Virus record (IMG/VR): IMGVR_UViG_3300008111_000121
Location: 1-51,179 of that record
Direction: 5' to 3' (one strand)
DNA: 51,179 bases
From: a virus
In this document: positions 11,683-20,900 of the stretch, one piece after another
Layout: every line of letters starts with the position of its first letter
Position numbering within the stretch: the first letter of the stretch is position 1
Translations under genes and position numbers: made by a program
Notes under the pieces: model-generated
What the model was told of the DNA's origin: nothing
Seen by the model: the letters and a program-made list of their open reading frames with translations, nothing else
Databases searched by the model: none

Positions 11683-12359
11683 TGGCTTATGTATACAGGC
11701 ATATTAGGTTAGATAAAAATCAACCATTTTACATTGGCGTTGGAACGTATGATACATACAAAAGAGCGTACGATAAAAAAAACAGGAATTTACATTGGAA
11801 TAATATCGTCAAAAAAACTGATTATGAGGTTGATATTTTAATTGATGGGCTTTCAGAAAAAGATGCTTTTGCTAAAGAGATTGAATTTATATCTTTATAT
11901 GGAAAGTCTTGTAATGGAGGTTTGCTTTGTAATATAACTGACGGTGGAGAGGGAGGATTTTTAAGTGAAGAGGTAAATGAAAAGAGAAAATTAGCCTTAT
12001 TAGGTAGGAAATTACCAAGTCATATTAAAGAAAAGATAAGAATAAAGGCTATTGGAAGGAAGGCAAGTTTTCTTACAAAAGAAAAAATGTCTGAAATACA
12101 TAAGAAAAACGGAACAGGAATATGGCTTAAAAGCAAAGGTCACCAAAATGGTAATGCAAAATCTATTTCTCAGTTTGATTTAGATGGTAATTTTATAAAA
12201 ACTTGGGAATGTTCTGCTTATGCTTGCAAGGAATTATTAATAAATAAGTCTTCATTGTCTTCCGTTTTAAATGGCAATCAAAAAACAGCAGGCGGTTTTA
12301 TATGGAAATTTCATAAAATCAAATCAAATGGCAAAACATCTTACCTTAATATTACTTAG
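11682..12359 (+). CDS. GIY-YIG homing endonuclease with NUMOD1 domain
   Basis: 225 aa. Residues 3-90 form a GIY-YIG nuclease: YVYRH, FYIG (16-19), R28, the catalytic acid within AKEIEFISLYG (about E66), and CNITDGGEGG. A linker follows. A NUMOD1 DNA-binding unit lies at about 163-212 (SISQFDLDGNFIKTWECSAY ... GGFIWKF). A free-standing homing endonuclease inserted in the lysis cassette. It overlaps the next lipoprotein gene by 32 bases, including that gene's TCAAATCAAATG leader. Confidence 0.85.
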   Translation: MAYVYRHIRLDKNQPFYIGVGTYDTYKRAYDKKNRNLHWNNIVKKTDYEVDILIDGLSEKDAFAKEIEFISLYGKSCNGGLLCNITDGGEGGFLSEEVNEKRKLALLGRKLPSHIKEKIRIKAIGRKASFLTKEKMSEIHKKNGTGIWLKSKGHQNGNAKSISQFDLDGNFIKTWECSAYACKELLINKSSLSSVLNGNQKTAGGFIWKFHKIKSNGKTSYLNIT

Positions 12360-12783
12360 TTTTTTACTATTCTCTTGTGCCTCAAGGAAGGTAGCGGTTA
12401 CCAAGACACAAGTAGAGACCCATATTGACAGCACAGTTGTCGAAAAGAAGGATAGCGTTTCTGTACAGCAGAACGCTATTTCTATTAAAGAGGATATTGA
12501 TGAGGTTGAGATAGTACCTATTGATACAGCTAAGCCACTCGTAATTGATGGTAAGCAGTACTTCAATGCGACAGTTAGGCTTAAGAAAACACGCAGACAC
12601 GTAGTAGACTCATCAAAATCCACTGTGTCTAAGTCTATTGAGAATAAGGTTTCGGTCAAGAAGGATATTAAAGCTAAAGGCTTTGAGAAGAAGGTCGACA
12701 AGAAAGCGAACTACTCAATGTTTTTATGGATTATTTTAATCTTATTAGTGCTATGGTTAGCACGTAAGTATCTACCAAAATGA
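12328..12783 (+). CDS. lipoprotein with C-terminal membrane helix, 151 aa
   Basis: Starts MAKHLTLILLSFLLFSCASR: signal peptide with lipobox FLLFSC, acylated at Cys17 (expected). The middle is charged and Val/Lys-rich (KVAVTKTQVETHIDSTVVEK...). The end has a second hydrophobic helix (MFLWIILILLVLWLARKYLP). This start is chosen over an upstream in-frame ATG because it has the AAAATCAAATCAAATG leader and a proper signal. The double anchoring suggests a spanin-like lysis protein (inference). The end is clean, followed by a promoter. Confidence 0.6.
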   Translation: MAKHLTLILLSFLLFSCASRKVAVTKTQVETHIDSTVVEKKDSVSVQQNAISIKEDIDEVEIVPIDTAKPLVIDGKQYFNATVRLKKTRRHVVDSSKSTVSKSIENKVSVKKDIKAKGFEKKVDKKANYSMFLWIILILLVLWLARKYLPK

Positions 12784-12797
12784 TAATTTTTATTTAC

Positions 12798-12805
12798 TAT
12801 ATTTG
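12798..12805 (+). promoter_or_regulatory. TAnnTTTG promoter element before the tail-fibre block
   Basis: TATATTTG lies 21 bases before the ATG of the 79-aa gene. The region between contains ATAAATTAAACTTAAATCAAATG. No -33 TTTG at the usual distance is evident. Confidence 0.5.
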
Positions 12806-12826
12806 TATAAATTAAACTTAAATCAA

Positions 12827-13066
12827 ATGGCAAACTTAACAGCAGAAGAATTGGATTTTATCCAAAAAGGAACACAAGATTTTACTAAGATTAAAATTAG
12901 TCTTGGAGACCTTGAGTTAAAGAAACAATCCCTTATTGCTCAAGCAGAGAAAATAATGGAGGCTTTCTCAAATAACGAAAAAGTTCTTATTGAGAAATAC
13001 GGTCCTAATGCTGTAATTAATACGCAAACAGGAGAAGTAAAACAAAAAGAAGATGGGAAAAATTAA
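12827..13066 (+). CDS. hypothetical helical protein, 79 aa
   Basis: Starts MANLTAEELDFIQKGTQDFT, chosen at the ATG after TTAAATCAAATG rather than an upstream frame start. Mostly helical and charged (ISLGDLELKKQSLIAQAEKI), with a small C-terminal hairpin (VINTQTGEVKQKEDG). It overlaps the mini-fibre gene by 14 bases. Possibly a fibre-assembly or late structural helper; unrecognised. Confidence 0.6.
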   Translation: MANLTAEELDFIQKGTQDFTKIKISLGDLELKKQSLIAQAEKIMEAFSNNEKVLIEKYGPNAVINTQTGEVKQKEDGKN

Positions 13067-13319
13067 TTCATATCCTAATAATTCTACCCCGCAGTTAAAT
13101 GATAAACTTGTAGGTACGAGAGTTGGTAATTCACCTCCCGATGCAACTTATAACTTTACTCCTGCGTTGTTGTTAGCATTATTTCAGGCAAACTTTAACG
13201 CTACATCAATTGTTATAGCAAACGTTCCTGTATATGCAGATAATGCAGAAGCAGTAGCAGCCGGATTAGTTGTTGGTAAACTTTATAGAACAGGCGACTA
13301 TTTGAAAATAGTGCATTAA
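13053..13319 (+). CDS. mini-fibre: short protein sharing the tail-fibre N-terminal domain, 88 aa
   Basis: Residues 1-45 (MGKINSYPNNSTPQLNDKLV, GTRVGNSPPDATYNFT) align with the N-terminus of the following giant fibre (MSKISTYEVAPVPKLSDKLI, GTSVGGEIEDVTYNFT). The C-terminal half (YADNAEAVAAGLVVGKLYRT then GDYLKIVH) is a short beta motif common in phage fibres. It could attach to the same site as the fibre or be a remnant of an exchange. Intact frame, so treated as a gene. Confidence 0.6.
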   Translation: MGKINSYPNNSTPQLNDKLVGTRVGNSPPDATYNFTPALLLALFQANFNATSIVIANVPVYADNAEAVAAGLVVGKLYRTGDYLKIVH

Positions 13320-13332
13320 AATTTCTTAGCGG

Positions 13333-16300
13333 ATGTCAAAGATTAGTACATACGAGGTCGCCCCGGTGCCTAAACTATCCGACAAACTAATCGGAACAAG
13401 TGTTGGCGGTGAAATTGAGGACGTAACGTATAACTTTACTTTACAGGAGTTATTAGATGTATTCCTTCCCGTTATCCCTGCAAATAACTTGCAGGGTATT
13501 TTGGATTATGGGAATACCGCTACGCAAGATATTAACTTGTTTGGTACAATAACAACTACTAATCTTGAAGTAACTGATACCGCAAACTTATTTATAACCT
13601 ATCTAAATGAGGAGACTCATATAGTAGGTAGTTTGTTTGATTCTGCTGATTCTGTTGGAACAGCAGGTCAGGTTCTTACAAGTACAGGTGAAGGAGTTGA
13701 GTGGTATACGCTTCCTCCTATCTTTACTCCTAATTTAGAACAAGTCTTAACAGAGGGTAATACTTCTGATATTGGCATTATATTAGATGCAAATATTGAG
13801 GCAATAGGTGTTATTGCTGATACAGCAAACATAGCAACTGAGTTATCAATTCAAGGAACAGTTGTAGACTATAATGAGTCTGCAGGTTCTGCAGGTCAGG
13901 TTTTAGAAAGTACTTCAACAGGTGTTCAATGGGTTAACCTACCTGTTTATAGTGCGACATCTCCACTTCTATTTAATCCTGCAACAGGCGTATTCAGTAT
14001 TCAAGTAGCTAATAGTACTCAAAACGGATACCTTAGTTCAGCTGATTGGATTACTTTCAATGGTAAGCAAAATGCAGGTTCGTATATTACAGCTCTTACA
14101 GGCGAAGCTACTGCTACCGGTCCGGGTTCAGTTCCCATTACACTTAACAATGCTTCGGTAATAAATAAGGTTCTTACAGGACTGAATGTTACAGGAGGTA
14201 ATGTACTTGCAACTGATAGTATTTTAACAGCGTTCGGTAAAGTTCAAAACCAAATAAATGGCTTAGTAGGTGGCGTTCAATATCAAGGTACGTGGGATGC
14301 TGCTACAAATACACCTACTTTAACAAGTAGTGTAGGTACACAAGGTTATTATTATATAGTTAGCGTTGATGGTAATACCAACTTAAATGGTATTACTGAT
14401 TGGAAGGTAGGGGATTGGGCAATATTTAGTGGTGGTGTTTGGCAGAAAGTGGACAACACTGACTCAGTTACATCTGTAAATGGGTTCACAGGAGCGGTAA
14501 GTCTTACGACTGACAACATACCTGAGGGTACAACAAATTTATATTTTTTAAATAGTAGAGCAAGAGCAGCTGTTAGTGCAACGTCACCTTTGTTGTATAA
14601 TAATACTACGGGTGTATTCAGCATTCAGCAGGCAAGCGGTATTCAGAATGGATTTCTTTCAAGCACTGATTGGACTACATTTAATAGCAAACAAGATTAC
14701 TTGGGTGGAACCGGCTTAGTTAAATCTACTGCCGGAACCATCACATATATTACTGATAACTCAAGCAATTGGAACACGGCTTATAATAGAAGCCTTACAA
14801 GTGCTGCGGTTACAGGTACGTCAACAAAGACGCTTACACTTAATCAACAAGATGGCGGTACTATTACTGCTTCTTGGAGTGATGCTGATACAGGACTTAC
14901 ATCAGTAGGTCTATCAATGCCATCAGCATTTACTGTATCGAACTCACCATTGACTTCAAACGGTACAATCGGTGTTACGGGTGCGGGCACAACGGCTGAG
15001 TATATTCGTGGAGATGGTAGCTTAGCTACTTTTCCTTCAATTATATCTGAGGCGCAAAATTTAGTAACTGAGGTATATAATAGTTCAGGTGCTACATTAA
15101 CAAAGGGTACTGTTGTTTATATCAATGGTGGTCAAGGTAACTTACCTACAATCACTAAGGCAATTGCAACAGGAGACCCTACATCTGCTCAAACATATGG
15201 TGTTGTTAGAAGTGACATCACCAATATGAATAATGGGTATGTGGTAGTAACAGGTAGATTAGCAGATTTAGATACAAGAGATTACACTCCGGGTCAACAA
15301 CTTTATTTAAGTTCAACTACGGCAGGTGCTTGGACTCCAACTAAACAATATGCTCCTGCACATTTAGTGTATGTAGGTATTGTAGTAAGAGCGCATCCTA
15401 CACAAGGTGTTGTTGAGATTTTAATTCAGAATGGGTTTGAGATGGACGAGTTGCACAATGTGGCTGCTCAGAATCCTGACAATAATGATATTCTGCAATT
15501 TAAGACCTCAACAAATTTATGGACTAAAGTTGCAGGTACAACAACAAATATTGCTGAGGGTACAAACCTTTACTATACAGACTTAAGAGCGAGAGGTGCA
15601 CTTAGCTTAACAACTACAGGCACGAGCGGAGCAGCGACTTACGACAATACTACGGGGGTGTTTAATATTCCGCAGTATCAAGAGGTAATTACTAATCCAA
15701 TAACAGGAACAGGTACAACTAATACCTTATCAAAGTTCACAAGTGCTTCAAGCATTGGTAATAGTAATATTACTGATACAGGTTCTTTAATTACTTTAGG
15801 TTCTAATACTTATGTGAATGGTTCAATGGGATTTGGAACATCTACTGTTGGTAGTTATATTATAAGAATTGTATCACCATTAACAGGTGGTACTACCACT
15901 TATGGTATTAGTAATGCTCCTACTATTCAATCAGATGTTACGGGGGCATCTATTTTGTTTAGGACTGCACCTTCAACTGTTGCTTCTACTTTTACTTTAG
16001 GAAGTTTACAACATTTTACTGCTGGTACAACAACAATAGGTGCAGGTTCAACAGTTACAAATCAGTTTGGGTTTTTAGTATTATCAACTGCAATTGGTGC
16101 AACTAATAACTATGCCTTTTCAGGTCAATTATCTGCTGCAACAAACACTTGGAACTTACATATGTCAGGTACTGCTAATAACTATATGGCAGGTGCTTTA
16201 GGTATAGCTAGGACATCTCTGCCTAATATGAATTTAGGTATTGATAGAAATATTACAGGCTCAACTGTTTCTTATGGTATTTTTAATGGAGGTGCTATTC

Positions 16301-17937
16301 AAAGTGATGTTACAGCTACAGGTGTGTATTATACCACTTCTGCTGCTACTGCTGCCGCCACTTTTACATTAAATGCTCTTAATCATTATAGTGCAGTACA
16401 AAGTACTTTTGGTGCAGGCTCAAGTGTTACTACCCAAACAGGTTTCTTGGTTAATGCAAGTTTAATTGGAGCTACAAACAATTGGGGTTTTAGAGGAGCA
16501 ATTCCAAGTGGTACAAATCGCTTTAATTTATATATGGATGGTACTGCTAATAACTATTTAGCAGGAGATACAGGAATAGGTGGTGTTGCAGCATATATTT
16601 CAAGTGGTCCAATTTTAACTTCAACATTAACAAATGGTGGTAGTGGGTATGTAGATGGTACTTATACTGATGTAGCAACAACACTTATATCTTCAACAGG
16701 TGTAGGTGCATTATTTACAATAGTTGTAAGTGGTGGAATAGTAACATCTGCTACTTTAACTTGGGGAGGTGTTTTTTATAAAACAAATGATACTATATCT
16801 GTATCTAATACTTTATTAGGTGGAACAGGTAGTGGGTTAATCATTACAGTAAACACAGTTGATTCATCTCAATTAACTATTGCAAATGCAAATGGTGGTG
16901 ATATTTCTTTATTTAGAATTGATACAGGATTGGTTACAGGAGACAATCTTGGAACTATTAAATTTTTAAGTAATGATGCAAGTACAAAGGCAAGCGGCAT
17001 TCAAGCTGAAATAGGTGCTTATGCAGCAGGTTCTGCAGGTGGTGCTTATTTATCATTTTTAACTTCAACAGGAGCAGGTGGTGCATTAACAGAGCAGGTA
17101 AGAATAGGTAACGGAGGTCAAGTAGGAATTGGTGGTGCTTATTCTTTGACAGGATATTCTTTAAGAGTTTCTAAAAATATTACAGGTGCAGTAAACTCAT
17201 ATGGAATTGCATCTGATGGAGAAATTCAATCAGGCGTAACAACAAGTGCCAATTTATTTTACACATCAGCAACAACTGCAGCTACTACATTTACATTAAC
17301 AAGTTTAAATCATTTTGCTGCAGTACAAGGTACATTTGGCGCAGGTAGTACAGTTACTAATCAGTATGGATTTATAGCAGGTTCTTCATTAATAGGAGCA
17401 ACTAACAACTATGGCTTCTTTGGTAACATAGCAAGTGGCACTAATCGTTGGAACTTATATATGAACGGAACTGCTAATAACTACTTAAATGGAAATACAG
17501 GCATAGGTAGTACTATTCCAAGTGGAAAATTAGAAGTTAACGTAGGTTCAAGTGCTGCATATTTTACAAGGACTGCAGGAGACAATGGTGCAATTAATCC
17601 TGCTTTAGCAATTTTAACATCATCAACTGCATCAAGGATTTATTCTTATGGTACTGCTTTAGAATTTTTTACTGCAGCGGTTGGTGGTACTGCTACCGAA
17701 AAAATGCGTTTAAGTGACATTGGGTCATTTGGAATTGGCACAGGCTCGTCAATTAATGCTTCAGCTAAAGTACAAATAGATAGTACCTCTCAGGGCTTCT
17801 TGCCTCCGAGAATGACATTAGCACAAAGAACAGCAATAGCTTCTCCTGCAACAGGATTAATAGTATATCAGACTGATGGGGTTGAAGGATTATGGGTTAA
17901 TACAAGCACAGGTTGGCGTGAATTGACAGTAGTATAA
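13333..17937 (+). CDS. giant tail fibre protein 1, 1534 aa
   Basis: The N-terminal attachment domain (1-50) matches the mini-fibre. A low-complexity beta-rich shaft follows, with a ~150-residue segment (LSSADWITFNGKQNAGSYIT ... VNGFTGAVSLTTDNIPEG) also found in fibre 2. Then come a carbohydrate-fibre-type domain (NGGQGNLPTITKAIATGDPT...), three tandem ~110-residue repeats (NITG..YGI ... GTANNYL) and a C-terminal module (FLPPRMTLAQRTAIASPATG ... WRELTVV) seen at fibre ends in Bacteroidota phages and prophages. It has no S74 chaperone. Likely the receptor-binding side fibre. Confidence 0.85.
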   Translation: MSKISTYEVAPVPKLSDKLIGTSVGGEIEDVTYNFTLQELLDVFLPVIPANNLQGILDYGNTATQDINLFGTITTTNLEVTDTANLFITYLNEETHIVGSLFDSADSVGTAGQVLTSTGEGVEWYTLPPIFTPNLEQVLTEGNTSDIGIILDANIEAIGVIADTANIATELSIQGTVVDYNESAGSAGQVLESTSTGVQWVNLPVYSATSPLLFNPATGVFSIQVANSTQNGYLSSADWITFNGKQNAGSYITALTGEATATGPGSVPITLNNASVINKVLTGLNVTGGNVLATDSILTAFGKVQNQINGLVGGVQYQGTWDAATNTPTLTSSVGTQGYYYIVSVDGNTNLNGITDWKVGDWAIFSGGVWQKVDNTDSVTSVNGFTGAVSLTTDNIPEGTTNLYFLNSRARAAVSATSPLLYNNTTGVFSIQQASGIQNGFLSSTDWTTFNSKQDYLGGTGLVKSTAGTITYITDNSSNWNTAYNRSLTSAAVTGTSTKTLTLNQQDGGTITASWSDADTGLTSVGLSMPSAFTVSNSPLTSNGTIGVTGAGTTAEYIRGDGSLATFPSIISEAQNLVTEVYNSSGATLTKGTVVYINGGQGNLPTITKAIATGDPTSAQTYGVVRSDITNMNNGYVVVTGRLADLDTRDYTPGQQLYLSSTTAGAWTPTKQYAPAHLVYVGIVVRAHPTQGVVEILIQNGFEMDELHNVAAQNPDNNDILQFKTSTNLWTKVAGTTTNIAEGTNLYYTDLRARGALSLTTTGTSGAATYDNTTGVFNIPQYQEVITNPITGTGTTNTLSKFTSASSIGNSNITDTGSLITLGSNTYVNGSMGFGTSTVGSYIIRIVSPLTGGTTTYGISNAPTIQSDVTGASILFRTAPSTVASTFTLGSLQHFTAGTTTIGAGSTVTNQFGFLVLSTAIGATNNYAFSGQLSAATNTWNLHMSGTANNYMAGALGIARTSLPNMNLGIDRNITGSTVSYGIFNGGAIQSDVTATGVYYTTSAATAAATFTLNALNHYSAVQSTFGAGSSVTTQTGFLVNASLIGATNNWGFRGAIPSGTNRFNLYMDGTANNYLAGDTGIGGVAAYISSGPILTSTLTNGGSGYVDGTYTDVATTLISSTGVGALFTIVVSGGIVTSATLTWGGVFYKTNDTISVSNTLLGGTGSGLIITVNTVDSSQLTIANANGGDISLFRIDTGLVTGDNLGTIKFLSNDASTKASGIQAEIGAYAAGSAGGAYLSFLTSTGAGGALTEQVRIGNGGQVGIGGAYSLTGYSLRVSKNITGAVNSYGIASDGEIQSGVTTSANLFYTSATTAATTFTLTSLNHFAAVQGTFGAGSTVTNQYGFIAGSSLIGATNNYGFFGNIASGTNRWNLYMNGTANNYLNGNTGIGSTIPSGKLEVNVGSSAAYFTRTAGDNGAINPALAILTSSTASRIYSYGTALEFFTAAVGGTATEKMRLSDIGSFGIGTGSSINASAKVQIDSTSQGFLPPRMTLAQRTAIASPATGLIVYQTDGVEGLWVNTSTGWRELTVV
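15865..17515 (+). repeat. three ~340-bp repeats within fibre 1
   Basis: Copies at about 15865-16210, 16240-16580 and 17170-17515. Each encodes a module with TFTL near the middle, GAGS.VT.Q.GF, IGATNN and GTANNY. The third is separated from the second by an unrelated ~590-base insert. Repeats this similar can recombine and change fibre length. Confidence 0.65.
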
Positions 17938-17959
17938 AATAAATAATTAACTTTGGATT

Positions 17960-20900
17960 ATGGCTTTAGCTAACATAACAAATAACATCTTAACAGACAC
18001 CGGAGTTAACGTATCAAGTTTAACTCCTACGTCTACTACTATATCTACAACTGCACCTTTACAAGGTGGCGGAGACCTTAGTGCGAACAGAACATTATCA
18101 ATAACACAATCAGGAACATCTGCAAATGGATTCCTTTCTTCAACTGATTGGAATACATTCAATAATAAGCAAGCGGCAGGTAACTATATGACCTCACTTA
18201 CAGGTGAGGCTACGGGAACGGGTCCGGGTGCGACTGCAGTAATTTTAAATAATGCATCAGTAACAGCTAAGGTTCTTACGGGTGTTAATATTACCGGTGG
18301 TTCAATTAGTGCTTCTGATAGCATTCTTACAGCTTTTGGAAAAGTACAGAACCAAATCAACGGATTAATCGGCAGTTCAATATACCAAGGTGTATGGAAC
18401 GCTGCAACTAACACACCTACTTTACAGAGTGGCGTTGGTGTAAGAGGTTACTACTACATTGTAAATGTGGCAGGTACTACAAATCTTGATGGAATCACAG
18501 ATTGGTTTGTGGGCGATTGGGCGATATTTGACGGAACAGCTTGGCAGCAGGTAGATAATACTGACGCTGTAGTAAGTGTTAATGGTCAAACAGGTGCTGT
18601 TAGTTTAACCACTGACAATATTCCTGAAGGAGCAACCAATCAATACTTCTTAAATAGCAGAGCACGTGCAGCATTAAGTTTTGCTGCAGGCAGTGGTGCG
18701 TATAATAGCACTACAGGTGTTATTACTATACCAACTAATACAAGTCAGTTAACCAATGGTGCTAACTTTATTACATTAGCATCACTTAGTGGAACGGCTC
18801 CTATTCAATATAATAGTAGTACAGGTGCTATCAGCATTACCCAATCAGGTACATCTTCAAACGGGTTCTTGTCAAGTACTGATTGGAACACGTTTAATAA
18901 TAAGCAAAGTGCTTTAACTAATCCGGTAACAGGTACAGGTACTACAAACTACCTACCTAAGTTTACAGGTACAAGTACAATAGGGAATAGTAGTTTACAA
19001 GATGATGGTAGCAATGTTTTTTTAAGTAATGGTTATTATATCTCAACAAGAACAGATAATACTTCTGTTTTAAGAACGCATTTATTAATGCAAAGAGGAA
19101 GCGGTGCAGGAACTTACGCTGATATTTTTACGGCAGGAGATACTGCAAATGGAGTAGCTTCTATGCAATTTGGATTTAATTCAAGTGCAAAAATGATACT
19201 TACCGCTTCAGGCAATTTAGGTTTAGGAGTAACACCAAGTGCGTGGGGTAGTGGTTCAACTGCGTTTGAAATTGGTAATGGTGCTATTTGGAAATCTGGT
19301 AGCCGTTCAGTTGATTGGATTGCAAATGGTTATTATGATGGTACGAATTATATATATAATCTAACTAATGCTGCAACATTTTATAGGCAATATGACGGTC
19401 AGCATCAATGGCATCAAGCTCCTTCAGGAACGGCAGGTAACGCTATATCCTTTACCCAAGCAATGACGTTAGATGCGAGTGGGAATCTTTTGTTAGGTGG
19501 TACAAGCACCAATAGCGGTAGGTTGCAAGTTACGGGAACTGCAAATAATTGGACACAAACTATTTTAGCGTCAACTACTTCAGGACAATCTTATGGTTTA
19601 TTAGTAACAGCAGGAACAACTTCTACAGATGCTTCTTTTTATGTTAGAAATGCAGCAGGAACATCTCCTTATTTATATATTAGAGGAGATGGTAATGTGG
19701 GTATAGGTACTACAAGTCCAACGGCTAAATTAGAGGTAGTTGGTGGAACAATAAATAACCAAATAGCAAGGTTCATAACTGCTGATTTTCCTACACATAG
19801 CATTGGACTTGGTGTAGATGGCGCAGGTTCGGAATGGGGTGCTTCTATATTCCAAGATGATGTAAAAAGATTTACTATTGATGGGAATGGTGGTATATTA
19901 GTTGGTTCAAGTTATCAAAGTAGTAATGCTCCTGCAAATGGTGCTATCATTCAAGGTAACGTAGGTATAGGTACTTCATCGCCCGGAACTAAATTACAAG
20001 TTAATAGTACAGCAGGAACTTATGGAATAACAAATACTAACGGAACTGTAACTATTGGAACATATATTGAAGCGTCAAATACTTATGCATCATTTGGTAC
20101 TTCATCAAACCATCCTATTGGATTTTTTACTAATAACAATGCTCCGCAGATGTATATTAATACATCGGGCAACGTAGGTATAGGTACTACATCGCCAAAC
20201 AATAATACAATATCAGCTTTTGATGCCTTAACTATTGGTAAGACATCTACATCGTCATCGGCTTTAGTATTTACAAACGGAAGTTCGACTATATGGGGCT
20301 TTAATTATGCCAATGCTTCAAAATATACATTATCTTCTTCTACTGATTTAGCATTTGAAACAGGCGCAAGTTGGAGTGAAAAGATGCGCATAACAAGTGT
20401 GGGGAATGTACTTGTGGGAACAACAACTGCTACGGGTTCATTAAATACTGAAATAACAATTAATAACTCAAGTGCGGGGAACTATGCAGGTATTGGATTT
20501 AAAACGGCAGACACTAATAGAGGATACATTGGAGCAACAAGTACAAGTATTGAAATAGGAGCAATAGGTTTTACTTCATTCTACACAGGCGGTGGCTTTG
20601 AACGTATGCGCATAACAAGTGGAGGTAATGTAGTAATTGGAAATACAGTTCCATCAAATGTTGGATTAACAATATACGGCTCAAATGCAGCAACTATTTA
20701 TCAAACTGCAAACACAGGAACGGGAGCAGCAAATGGTTTTTATGTTGGGCATACAGGAGATATAAGCTATATATGGAATTATAATAATTACCCAACTGTT
20801 TTTGCTACTAACAACACCGAACGTATGCGCATAACAAGTGGGGGGCAGGTGTGTATTAATACAAGTGGTGGGACAAGTGGTGGTGTTTTCCATCCATTTA

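Noticed and set aside
12271-12327. Upstream ATG start for the 151-aa lipoprotein
   Set aside because: It would place 19 residues before the signal peptide, inside the endonuclease coding region; the later ATG has the leader and a proper signal.
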